Assembly: GCA_022561895.1 (NCBI GenBank) | Contig: JADFQH010000034.1 | Span: 1 to 15,471 of the forward strand | Length of the DNA: 15,471 nucleotides | Origin: Methanobacteriota archaeon | GTDB taxonomy: Archaea; Halobacteriota; Halobacteria; Halobacteriales; Halalkalicoccaceae | Direction: 5' to 3' | Shown: positions 1-6,532 of the stretch, one piece after another | Position numbering within the stretch: the first letter of the stretch is position 1 | Layout: each line of letters starts with the position of its first letter | Program-made: the position numbers and the translations under genes | The notes under the pieces: generated by a model | Databases searched by the model: none | The model's input: only the letters and a program-made list of their open reading frames with translations | Told to the model about the DNA's origin: nothing

Positions 1-44
1 AGACATATCGGGTTTTTCGCGTCGAACGATATAGGTATCTCGGC

Positions 45-1742
45 TCAGTCAGTGGGTTTCTCTGCTTTGCGCTCGCCCGCAGAAGGCGTCGGTGAGACAC
101 CTTTCCGGCGAGCGTCGAGTTCCGAAAGTCCGTAGACGAGTCCGACGAGGAGGACCACCCCAAGCGGGAGGAACACGAGCGGCGAGAGTCCGAGATAGCC
201 ATAGAGGAGATAACAGACCGCCGCAACGAGACCGACCGTCCCCGCGTAGTAGAACTGCGTACGGACGTGGTCGATCAGGTCCGCGCCGGTAAACGTCGAG
301 GAGAGGACGGTGGTATCGGAGATGGGTGAGGTGTGATCGCCGAAAATCGCCCCCGAAAAGATCGCGCCGACGACGACGGGCATGATCGCGAAATCGCCAG
401 TTAACCCGAACGCGACGGGAATGGCGATCGGCGTCAGGATCGCCATCGTCGCCCACGACGAGCCCATCGAGAAGGCGATGAACGCCGCCGTAAAGAGAAT
501 CACGACCGGGAGCAGTTCGGGCGAGACGACGCCCTCTGCGACGCCCGCGACGTACTCACCAGTTCCCAGATCCTCGGCGACGAATCCGAGCGACCACGCG
601 AGGACGAGGATCGAGACGGCGGTGAGCATCAATCCGAAGCCGTCGATGACGGTATCCACCGCCTCGCCAAGGCTCAAGATCCCGTAGACGAGCCCGATCA
701 TAATGGCGCTTGCGACCATCGCAAAGGAGCCCCAGACGAGCGCAAGCGCCCAGTCGGCTTCGCCCGCGATATCGAGGACGCCTGCACCGGGCGCATAGCC
801 CGTTCGAAACGCCGTTGCAAGCGCAACGACCAGGAGGACGAAAACGGGCAGGAAGAAACTCCTGAGCATTGGATTCTCAGTGTGCGGTGCGCCGAGTTCC
901 TCCTCGACCTCTTGGAGCGGCGTTGCGCCCTCTCTGGTTACTGCGCCCGTCCGCCACGAGCGATGTTCGGCGTCGAGCATTTCTCCATAGTCCCGGCGCG
1001 AGAGGACGATCAGCGCGACCATGACGATCGCCAGAATCGCGTAGACGTTGAACGGAATCGACGCGAGGAACGTCTCGAAGGCGGTCGGCTCGCCGGGTTC
1101 GTCGATCGCATCGTATCCTGATTGAATCATCGAGAGCTGGAAGGCGACCCAGCTCGACACGCCGAGGGTCGCGACGGGCGCGGCCGTCGAATCCACGATG
1201 TAGGAGAGCTTCTCGCGGGAGATCCGGAGTTCGTCGGCGACGTCCTTCATGGTCGAGCCGACGATCGCGGTGTTCGCATAATCGTCGAAGAACATCACGA
1301 GGCCGAGAGTCCACGTGACGAGACCGACTTTCCATTGGGTATCGAGGCGTCGAGTGGCGAAATCCCGAACCGCGATCGATCCTCCCAATCGCCAGATGAG
1401 CGCGACTGCCGAGCCAAGCAGGAGGGTGAACAACAGGATCTGGACGTGAAACGCGCCGTCCTCCTCGTCGGTGAGTGACTGGACGAGCCAGCCGAAGGCC
1501 TCGTTCAATCCCCAGAACAGTGCGACGAATACCCCGAAAACGGTTCCAAGCAGCTCCCCGAGAGCGCCACCGATTCCGATCCAGTCGCCGGCGAGCGCGA
1601 CGCTCGGGGAGCCAACGGCGAGCACCCCACCGGCCCACACCCCCAAAAAGAGCGAGAGGATCGGCTTTCGCGTAACGATCGCAAGCGCAATCGCCAGAAG
1701 CGGCGGCACGAGCGAGAGAATTCCGAACTCGACCATACTCAT
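45..1742 (-). CDS. nhaC: NhaC-family Na+/H+ antiporter
   Basis: A 565-residue polytopic membrane protein, about 11-12 hydrophobic segments, expected to exchange sodium for protons across the cell membrane. Family signatures are visible: the charged FDDYAN motif at residues 152-157, SMGSSWAT at 425-432 and GDHTSPISDTT at 468-478, all typical of the NhaC/ArsB-NhaD superfamily core. A hydrophilic acidic loop at about 250-290 separates the two halves and a charged tail (about 541-565) closes it. Two ATG codons lie at residues 1 and 3; either could be the start. It lies 35 nt downstream of the DRG GTPase on the same strand, so cotranscription is possible, although the functions are unrelated. NhaC members may exchange other substrates (for example malate/lactate antiport), so the family is surer than the substrate. 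Confidence 0.88.
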   Translation of the reverse strand: MSMVEFGILSLVPPLLAIALAIVTRKPILSLFLGVWAGGVLAVGSPSVALAGDWIGIGGALGELLGTVFGVFVALFWGLNEAFGWLVQSLTDEEDGAFHVQILLFTLLLGSAVALIWRLGGSIAVRDFATRRLDTQWKVGLVTWTLGLVMFFDDYANTAIVGSTMKDVADELRISREKLSYIVDSTAAPVATLGVSSWVAFQLSMIQSGYDAIDEPGEPTAFETFLASIPFNVYAILAIVMVALIVLSRRDYGEMLDAEHRSWRTGAVTREGATPLQEVEEELGAPHTENPMLRSFFLPVFVLLVVALATAFRTGYAPGAGVLDIAGEADWALALVWGSFAMVASAIMIGLVYGILSLGEAVDTVIDGFGLMLTAVSILVLAWSLGFVAEDLGTGEYVAGVAEGVVSPELLPVVILFTAAFIAFSMGSSWATMAILTPIAIPVAFGLTGDFAIMPVVVGAIFSGAIFGDHTSPISDTTVLSSTFTGADLIDHVRTQFYYAGTVGLVAAVCYLLYGYLGLSPLVFLPLGVVLLVGLVYGLSELDARRKGVSPTPSAGERKAEKPTD

Positions 1743-1777
1743 CAGGGGGCGAACAGTGACATAAGTATACAGGAAGA

Positions 1778-2887
1778 CTACCGCCGTAGAATGAGTTTGA
1801 GCACGTCCTCGTCTTCGAGTTCGTGGTCGGTGCCGACCTGCTGTTCGTCGTGTTTCGCGCTCGGTCCCGAGACGCGCGCAAAGCGGAATCGGTTCTCGAA
1901 CTCCCCGCCGAGTTTCGACATGGCCTCGGCGATGTCGCTGCCTTTCGGGAGGATCAGTGGCTCCTCGTAATCGACGCCCCGGCCGGGTTTGTCCATGTAG
2001 ATTCTCATTAGTCCGAGGGTTTGCCAGATCGTCTCTTTGAGTCCATCGAGACCTTTTTCTTCCGCCGCGGAGATGAACGTCACCTCCTCTGGATCGAGAT
2101 CGTGCGCTCTTAGGTTCTCGTTTACGGTTTGTAGGTACTCCGTATCGATCAGGTCGGCCTTGTTGACCGCGACGATCGAGGGGAGATAGACGCGATTTTC
2201 CATGATCGAGTCGATCAGCCTGTCAATATCGAGCGCTTCTCTCACTGTAACGTTCGCGTTGACGTAGCCGTGTTCGCGAAGCACCTCCTTGATCACGTCC
2301 TCGGAGAGGCCGGGATCGTCGCTCGCGGTGACGCGAATACCACCTCGGCCCTTCTTGATCACCGAAAGGCTCGGCGGCTCGGTGTCCAGACGGACCTTGT
2401 TCTTATAGAGTTCCTCGCGCAGGCGCGCGTACTGATCGATCTCGAACACCGAGAGGACGAACACGACGAGATCCGCGGCGCGAACAACAGAAAGGACCTC
2501 CCGGCCGCCGCCGCGCCCGCTCGCCGCGCCCTCGATCAACCCCGGTACGTCCATTACCTGGATGTTCGCGCCCCGGTACTGGAGCATTCCCGGATTCACG
2601 TCGAGCGTGGTGAACTCATACGAGCCGACCTCGCTTTCGGCGTTCGTCATGGCGTTCAGCAGGGTGGATTTGCCGACGCTCGGAAAGCCCACAAGGGCAA
2701 CGGTCGCGTCGCCGGTCTTCTCGACGGCGTAGCCACTCCCGCCGCCCGCGGAGGACTGGTTTTCTAACTTCTCCTTTTTGTCGGCGAGTTTGGCCTTTAG
2801 CCGACCGATGTGGGCTTCGGTCGACTTGTTGTAGGGCGTCTCGGCGATCTCCTCTTCGATCGCCTCGATCTCTGCTTCCAGTCCCAT
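1778..2887 (-). CDS. DRG/Obg-type GTP-binding protein with TGS domain
   Basis: A 369-residue GTPase of the DRG (developmentally regulated GTP-binding) group, a translation-associated, ribosome-linked family conserved in archaea and eukaryotes. It has an N-terminal charged helical region (1-50), P-loop GFPSVGKST at 67-75, DVPG (G3) at 113-116, NKAD (G4) at 242-245, and a G5-like SAAEEKG at 273-279. The C-terminal part, about 293-368, reads as a TGS domain. Length and order match archaeal DRG proteins. The start at 2887 is supported by a TATA-like box about 40 nt upstream and by the conserved-looking N terminus. The neighbouring genes across the divergent region are uL11 and a VNG_1110C-like gene, the arrangement expected around the haloarchaeal stalk cluster. 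Confidence 0.92.
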   Translation of the reverse strand: MGLEAEIEAIEEEIAETPYNKSTEAHIGRLKAKLADKKEKLENQSSAGGGSGYAVEKTGDATVALVGFPSVGKSTLLNAMTNAESEVGSYEFTTLDVNPGMLQYRGANIQVMDVPGLIEGAASGRGGGREVLSVVRAADLVVFVLSVFEIDQYARLREELYKNKVRLDTEPPSLSVIKKGRGGIRVTASDDPGLSEDVIKEVLREHGYVNANVTVREALDIDRLIDSIMENRVYLPSIVAVNKADLIDTEYLQTVNENLRAHDLDPEEVTFISAAEEKGLDGLKETIWQTLGLMRIYMDKPGRGVDYEEPLILPKGSDIAEAMSKLGGEFENRFRFARVSGPSAKHDEQQVGTDHELEDEDVLKLILRR

Positions 2888-2925
2888 TGTTCAGTACTCG
2901 CTCCGTGAGTCGAAAAACCCTTTCC

Positions 2926-2935
2926 GTTTATACTG
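2926..2935 (-). promoter_or_regulatory. TATA-like promoter of the DRG GTPase gene
   Basis: On the minus strand the stretch reads CAGTATAAAC, a good archaeal TATA match, centred about 43 nt upstream of the ATG at 2887. Transcription would start near 2905 with a leader of about 15-20 nt. The upstream half overlaps a CCGACAGT octamer that recurs near other promoters of this window. Confidence 0.5.
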
Positions 2936-3044
2936 TCGGCGTACCGCTGTGCGTGAATCTCGCACGGATCGGTGGTTCCCCCAACCGTGCGAACCGCGTG
3001 GGACTACGCAGTCGGTCGGTTCTACTAGAGGTGACTTCGATAGG

Positions 3045-3050
3045 TTCATA
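3045..3050 (+). promoter_or_regulatory. weak TATA-like element before the VNG_1110C-like gene
   Basis: TTCATA lies about 30-35 nt upstream of the ATG at 3080, the spacing expected for a leaderless or near-leaderless haloarchaeal transcript. The match is poor, so this is a position-based suggestion. Confidence 0.25.
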
Positions 3051-3079
3051 CCGCTTCCGTTGCTCGCTAAATATGTACG

Positions 3080-3280
3080 ATGCCCGACCCGTCACGGCTG
3101 CGAGACAGCACTCAAATAGTGCTTCCACGAGCCGCGCTCGACGGCGTCGGCGAGGATCTCGAAGCGAAGTTCACCGTGACGGTCGTCGAAGAGTCAGAGA
3201 ACATTCGAATCATTGGAAGCCCCGTCGAAATCAAGGAAGTGAACTCCTACCTGTCGCGCCACGGCGTTACGCTTCCGTAA
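3080..3280 (+). CDS. VNG_1110C-like conserved small protein
   Basis: A 66-residue soluble protein of unknown function. It has a basic/polar start (MPDPSRLRDSTQIVLP), a central acidic segment with alternating hydrophobic residues (FTVTVVEESENIRIIGS, about residues 32-48) suggesting beta strands, and the C terminus SRHGVTLP. I recognise the pattern as the small haloarchaeal family named after Halobacterium VNG_1110C, which lies between rpl11 and the DRG GTPase; this matches the position here. No catalytic motif or metal site is visible. An out-of-frame ATG lies 7 nt upstream, but the start at 3080 gives the conserved frame. It is divergent from the GTPase gene. Confidence 0.75.
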   Translation: MPDPSRLRDSTQIVLPRAALDGVGEDLEAKFTVTVVEESENIRIIGSPVEIKEVNSYLSRHGVTLP

Positions 3281-3291
3281 TCGGCCGATAT

Positions 3292-3320
3292 CTGTCTTAC
3301 CGAGAGTGTTTCTAAGACAG
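3292..3320 (+). terminator. inverted repeat after the VNG_1110C-like gene
   Basis: CTGTCTTA and TAAGACAG form a perfect 8-bp stem around a 13-nt loop, starting 11 nt after the stop codon. A pyrimidine-rich stretch with short T runs follows (about 3327-3341). A transcription end signal is plausible, but haloarchaeal terminators are not well defined. Confidence 0.3.
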
Positions 3321-3450
3321 TGAGATCCCCGCTTTCTTCCCCAGTGTCAGTGTTGCTAGCAGTCAAACAACGACTTTGCTCGGCCCCGTCGGCTATGATC
3401 CAACACCGAGATCGGCGACTGGTATGGGCTCTCACGACATGGTTGTCCGA

Positions 3451-3478
3451 CGATAATATTCAAAAACGATAATGTTCA
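3451..3478 (+). repeat. tandem 12-mer upstream of the lipoprotein gene
   Basis: CGATAATATTCA (3451-3462) and CGATAATGTTCA (3467-3478) match at 11 of 12 positions with a 16-bp period. They lie immediately upstream of the TATA-like box of the lipoprotein gene, in an AT-rich stretch that contrasts with the GC-rich surroundings. Confidence 0.5.
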
Positions 3479-3484
3479 TAACTG

Positions 3485-3494
3485 TAATAAATAC
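3485..3494 (+). promoter_or_regulatory. TATA-like box of the lipoprotein gene
   Basis: TAATAAATAC is centred about 26 nt upstream of the ATG at 3515, the position expected for a leaderless transcript. Confidence 0.5.
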
Positions 3495-3514
3495 TCGCTG
3501 CCTAAATAGAACTG

Positions 3515-3964
3515 ATGCGTCGACGAAAGTTTATCGCACTGACCGGAACTGCAACGACGACCGCCCTCCTCGCGGGCTGCACCGACGACGATGACGAGGA
3601 CCCGGACGAGAACGGGGAGGACCCCGGCGCTGATGAGAACGGCGAGGACGACAACGGCGAAGACGATGAGAACGGAGAAACGTACACGCTCACCGTGACC
3701 GTCGAGGACGAAGCCGGTGAACCACTCGAAGGCGCGACCGTCTCGGTCGAGGACAGCGAGGGTCTCCTCGAGGGGGTCTTCGACGAGGAGGACGAGGGAG
3801 AGACCGACGCCGACGGGATGGTCGAAGCCGATGTCGAAGACGGCGAGTACACCGTCGTGGCCGAACACGACAACGAAGACGACGACGCCGAAGCGGATGT
3901 CGAGATCGACGGTGCGGACGAGGAGGTCACCGTCGCCTTCGGTATGGACGACGAAGACGAGTAA
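3515..3964 (+). CDS. Tat lipoprotein with acidic linker and carboxypeptidase-regulatory-like domain
   Basis: A 149-residue exported protein. The N terminus has a twin-arginine stretch (RRRKFI, residues 2-7), a hydrophobic core and a lipobox LLAGC with the acylated cysteine at 22, so it should be folded, exported by Tat and anchored by lipid. Residues about 24-54 form a very acidic low-complexity linker rich in D, E, N and G with repeated DENGED units. The rest, about 55-145, looks like a beta-sandwich of the carboxypeptidase regulatory/Big-like kind (TLTVTVEDEAGEPLEGATV, then DADGMVEADVEDGEYTV). No catalytic residues are seen. It stands alone between the VNG_1110C-like gene and rpl11; its role is unknown. 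Confidence 0.85.
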   Translation: MRRRKFIALTGTATTTALLAGCTDDDDEDPDENGEDPGADENGEDDNGEDDENGETYTLTVTVEDEAGEPLEGATVSVEDSEGLLEGVFDEEDEGETDADGMVEADVEDGEYTVVAEHDNEDDDAEADVEIDGADEEVTVAFGMDDEDE

Positions 3965-4035
3965 GCTCCCACGCTTGGAGTCCGTATTTTTCTTCAGATC
4001 CGTTCGTGAGCCTCGCCGCTGGGACAGTTAGCAAG

Positions 4036-4043
4036 CCTTAACA
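4036..4043 (+). promoter_or_regulatory. TATA-like box of rpl11
   Basis: CCTTAACA is centred about 27 nt upstream of the rpl11 ATG at 4067, giving a leaderless or almost leaderless mRNA. Confidence 0.45.
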
Positions 4044-4066
4044 CTTCCCCGACGGTTTCTTGGGAC

Positions 4067-4555
4067 ATGGCTGGAACGATTGAAGCGCTCGTTCCGGGTG
4101 GCGAGGCCAACCCCGGCCCGCCGCTCGGTCCCGAGCTTGGACCCACCCCCGTAGACGTGCAAGCCGTCGTCAGCGAGATCAACGACCAGACCGCGGCCTT
4201 CGACGGCACCGAAGTCCCCGTCACGATCACCTACGAGGACGACGGGAGTTTCGAGATCGATGTCGGTGTCCCGCCGACAGCAGCGCTCGTAAAGGACGAA
4301 GCTGGCTTCGAAACCGGAAGCGGCGAACCCCAGAAGGACTTCGTCGCGGATCTTTCGATCGACCAAGTAAAGCAGATCGCAGAACAGAAACTGCCCGACC
4401 TGCTCGCGTACGACCTGAAGGGCGCGGCGAAGGAGGTCGTCGGGACCTGTACTTCGCTCGGCGTCACCATCGAGGGCGAGAACCCACGGGAGTTCAAAGA
4501 GCGCCTCGATTCGGGCGAGTACGACGACCAGTTCGCAGACGAAGTCGCAGCCTGA
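4067..4555 (+). CDS. rpl11: ribosomal protein uL11
   Basis: A 162-residue large-subunit protein that binds the GTPase-associated region of 23S rRNA at the base of the stalk. The N-terminal domain carries the family hallmark PGGEANPGPPLGPELGP (residues 10-26). The proline-rich linker GVPPTAALVK (about 67-76) leads into the RNA-binding C-terminal domain, with DLKGAAKEVVGTCTSLGVTIEG at about 116-137. The C-terminal tail is acidic, as usual in halophiles. It is transcribed alone and is separated from rpl1 by an amphi-Trp gene and an oppositely oriented membrane protein gene. The stop codon touches the left arm of a long inverted repeat. Confidence 0.97.
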   Translation: MAGTIEALVPGGEANPGPPLGPELGPTPVDVQAVVSEINDQTAAFDGTEVPVTITYEDDGSFEIDVGVPPTAALVKDEAGFETGSGEPQKDFVADLSIDQVKQIAEQKLPDLLAYDLKGAAKEVVGTCTSLGVTIEGENPREFKERLDSGEYDDQFADEVAA

Positions 4556-4634
4556 TACGGACGGTTGTCGTCCCACAGGCAGTGATCACTGACCCGCCCG
4601 GGTGATCACCGGAAATCGTTACAACCGTCCGTAT
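4555..4634 (+). repeat. 14-bp inverted repeat enclosing two GTGATCAC palindromes
   Basis: ATACGGACGGTTGT at 4555-4568 is the exact reverse complement of ACAACCGTCCGTAT at 4621-4634. The 52-nt interior contains CAGTGATCACTG (4580-4591) and GGTGATCACC (4601-4610). These share the octamer GTGATCAC, and the two copies start exactly 20 bp apart (4582 and 4602). The block starts at the rpl11 stop codon and ends about 12 nt before the TATA-like box of the next gene, so it could act as operator, terminator or both. Confidence 0.7.
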
Positions 4635-4646
4635 GATCCTGCGGTA

Positions 4647-4653
4647 GTTTTAC
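4647..4653 (+). promoter_or_regulatory. TATA-like box of the amphi-Trp gene
   Basis: GTTTTAC lies about 32 nt upstream of the ATG at 4682, consistent with a leader of only a few nucleotides. Confidence 0.4.
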
Positions 4654-4681
4654 CGGATCTCCCGCCGTAGTAGCTCCTGCT

Positions 4682-4936
4682 ATGTCCGATGAGATCGAAC
4701 ACGAGACGATGTTGAGCCGAGACGAGGTCGCAGACTACCTAGAGGATGTCGCGGAAGGGCTCAGATCCGGCGAGGAGTTCAGCCTCACGATCGGCGAACA
4801 GACGTTCGACGTGAATCCCACCGAGAACGTCGAGTTCGAGGTCGAACTCGAAGACGAAGAGGACGAACGAGAGCTAGAGTTCGAGATCGAATGGGACCGA
4901 GGGGAGGACGAAGCCGAACTCTCCGTCGATGACTGA
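4682..4936 (+). CDS. amphi-Trp domain protein
   Basis: A small (84-residue), very acidic soluble protein. It starts with a helix (SRDEVADYLEDVAEGLRSG, residues 13-31) followed by alternating beta segments (FSLTIGEQTFDVNP, then VEFEVELEDEEDERELEFEIEW), the layout of the amphi-Trp domain, a short family common in haloarchaea with no firm molecular function. The single tryptophan sits near residue 71 in the last strand. It has its own TATA-like box and ends in TGA immediately followed by the stop of the convergent membrane-protein gene. Confidence 0.75.
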   Translation: MSDEIEHETMLSRDEVADYLEDVAEGLRSGEEFSLTIGEQTFDVNPTENVEFEVELEDEEDERELEFEIEWDRGEDEAELSVDD

Positions 4937-5665
4937 TCAGACGACGAGCAACAAGGTGGCGTAACCGCCAGCACCGAGGGCGAACGCCCAGAACCGGCTA
5001 TCTCGCTCCTCGGGGAGTTCTTCCTTGATCACGTTGAGGAGGATCCCGCCACCGATGAATGCGATCGGGACCGCGAGCGCGATCTCGGTGAGCGTTACCG
5101 TCACCCCGAGCGCCCACCCGACGAGGACGCCGCCCGCGAGCACCCAGCGTCCAATTTTTTGGTATGCGTCATGGTGATGATGGCGAAGTCCGTAGTCGTT
5201 GACGAGAAAGTGAAGCGCCATCGCGAAGGCGAACAGGAGAATGCCGACTGGCTCGGAATTCGGCTCGTGAACGAGCAGATAGCCGATGAGGCTGTTGTAG
5301 AGACCGAACAACCCAATATGAACCCAGAACACGGATTCGCTCGTCGTCGTTTTCGCACCGCCGATCGTCCCGCGCTCTTCTGAACGGTGTGCGAGTCGTT
5401 CGAGCCCGTAAAACACCGCAAAGCCGGCGAGTGCGATGAGATAGACGTGCTGGTCGAGAAACTCTACAAACAGGTCGGCCGTCGCGAACGCCGCCTGTCC
5501 CGCTTCGAGTTCGGGCAGCATGTGGACGAAGACGTACGCGACGGAGACCCCGCTGCCAAACGAGAGCCAGCGATTGCGGGGGATTCGATCGAGACCGCGG
5601 AACCGACCGCCGAGTACGTGGATCGCGGCGAGAGCGCACGCCGCGACGAACGGAAGGACTGGCAT
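4937..5665 (-). CDS. ZIP-like multi-pass membrane protein
   Basis: A 242-residue protein with about eight hydrophobic segments (roughly 1-19, 33-52, 74-90, 112-133, 138-155, 175-193, 196-213, 224-241). FVHMLPEL at 46-53 resembles the HLLPEA-type motif of ZIP metal transporters, LHFLVNDYGLRHHHH at 151-165 puts histidines and an aspartate at a mid-membrane helix end, and IKEELPEE at 213-220 ends another helix. I infer a ZIP-related metal permease, but the classical HNFPEG and HExPHE motifs are not intact, so transport is unproven. The frame is open 47 codons upstream; I chose the ATG at 5665 because a TATA-like box lies 25 nt before it and the protein then starts in a membrane segment. Confidence 0.7.
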   Translation of the reverse strand: MPVLPFVAACALAAIHVLGGRFRGLDRIPRNRWLSFGSGVSVAYVFVHMLPELEAGQAAFATADLFVEFLDQHVYLIALAGFAVFYGLERLAHRSEERGTIGGAKTTTSESVFWVHIGLFGLYNSLIGYLLVHEPNSEPVGILLFAFAMALHFLVNDYGLRHHHHDAYQKIGRWVLAGGVLVGWALGVTVTLTEIALAVPIAFIGGGILLNVIKEELPEERDSRFWAFALGAGGYATLLLVV

Positions 5666-5686
5666 GGCCCCGATAGACCGGCGCGA

Positions 5687-5693
5687 GATAAGC
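5687..5693 (-). promoter_or_regulatory. TATA-like box of the ZIP-like gene
   Basis: On the minus strand GCTTATC is centred about 25 nt upstream of the chosen ATG at 5665, supporting that start and a leaderless transcript. Confidence 0.4.
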
Positions 5694-5857
5694 GACTTCG
5701 GCCGGCGATCGCACGGGTTCGACGGGTTTAAGTCGCCCATTCCACTTTTTCCGGTAGAAACAGGATCATACACTGATCGTCGTACACCCGTAGAGGAGAT
5801 CACCAAATCCGGTAATCGCGTCTACGACGTTGCGACCGACAGTATCCCTGTTTCACA

Positions 5858-5890
5858 CCGTAGCAGACACGAGTCGTACTACGGAGGTGA
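5858..5890 (+). promoter_or_regulatory. rpl1 leader hairpin and Shine-Dalgarno
   Basis: GGAGGTGA at 5883-5890 matches the haloarchaeal anti-Shine-Dalgarno sequence over eight bases, 3 nt before the rpl1 ATG. CCGTAG (5858-5863) pairs with CTACGG (5879-5884), so the 3' arm covers the first two bases of the Shine-Dalgarno. The uL1 operon of archaea is known to be autoregulated by uL1 binding its own mRNA, and a leader with structure has been described in Halobacterium. Whether this hairpin is the binding site is inference. Confidence 0.5.
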
Positions 5891-5893
5891 ACG

Positions 5894-6532
5894 ATGGCAG
5901 ATCAGGACATAGAACAAGCCGTTGCTCGCGCACTCGAGGAACGACCGGGGCGGAACTTCCGCGAAACGGTCGACCTCGCGATCAACCTGCGCGATCTCGA
6001 TTTAAACGATCCGTCGAACCGCGTCGACGAGAGCGTCGTCCTTCCCTCGGGAACGGGACAGGACACGCGTATCGTCGTCTTCGCCGAGGGCGAAACCGCC
6101 GTCCGGGCCGAAACCGTGGCCGACGAGGTCTTCTCAAACGATGACCTCTCGGATCTCGGTGACGATCAGGACGCCGCAAAAGACCTCGCCGACAGAACCG
6201 ACTTCTTCATCGCCGAAGCCTCGATGATGCCCACCATCGGAGCATCCCTCGGGCAGGTGCTCGGCCCGCGTGGGAAGATGCCGACACCGCTCCAGCCCGA
6301 CGAGGACGTCGTCGAGAACATCAACCGGATGACGAACACCGTACAGGTTCGCAGCCGGGACCGACGAACGTTCCACGCACTCGTCGGCACCGAGGAGATG
6401 TCCGCCGAAGAGATCGGGGACAACATCGACACGATCTTGCGCCGGCTCTACGGCGACCTGGAGAAGGGCCCGCTCAACATCGATTCCGTGTACGTGAAAA
6501 CGACGATGGGACCGGCAGTGGAGGTGGCCTAA
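5894..6532 (+). CDS. rpl1: ribosomal protein uL1
   Basis: A 212-residue protein of the L1 stalk, binding 23S rRNA near the E site. The motif GPRGKMPTPLQPDEDV at about 129-144 is the conserved core of L1, and the C-terminal GDLEKGPLNIDSVYVKTTMGPAVEV is typical of the second half of domain I. First gene of the uL1-uL10-L12 operon; its TAA is directly followed by the uL10 ATG. A strong Shine-Dalgarno precedes it, unlike most genes of this window. In archaea uL1 is also the translational repressor of this operon. Length is normal for archaeal uL1. Confidence 0.97.
   Translation: MADQDIEQAVARALEERPGRNFRETVDLAINLRDLDLNDPSNRVDESVVLPSGTGQDTRIVVFAEGETAVRAETVADEVFSNDDLSDLGDDQDAAKDLADRTDFFIAEASMMPTIGASLGQVLGPRGKMPTPLQPDEDVVENINRMTNTVQVRSRDRRTFHALVGTEEMSAEEIGDNIDTILRRLYGDLEKGPLNIDSVYVKTTMGPAVEVA

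Noticed and set aside
877..1881. Long minus-strand frame of 334 codons overlapping the antiporter
   Set aside because: Arg-rich shadow of the NhaC gene in another frame, without family motifs; GC-rich haloarchaeal DNA opens such frames routinely.
3281..3514. tRNA or small RNA gene in the 234-nt gap before the lipoprotein gene
   Set aside because: No cloverleaf, TTCGA-type T loop or CCA-like end could be seen; only a short stem after the upstream stop, the 12-mer tandem and a promoter.
4555..4634. A miniature transposable element with 14-bp terminal inverted repeats
   Set aside because: No target-site duplication is visible and only one copy occurs in the window; the internal operator-like palindromes favour a regulatory or terminator role.
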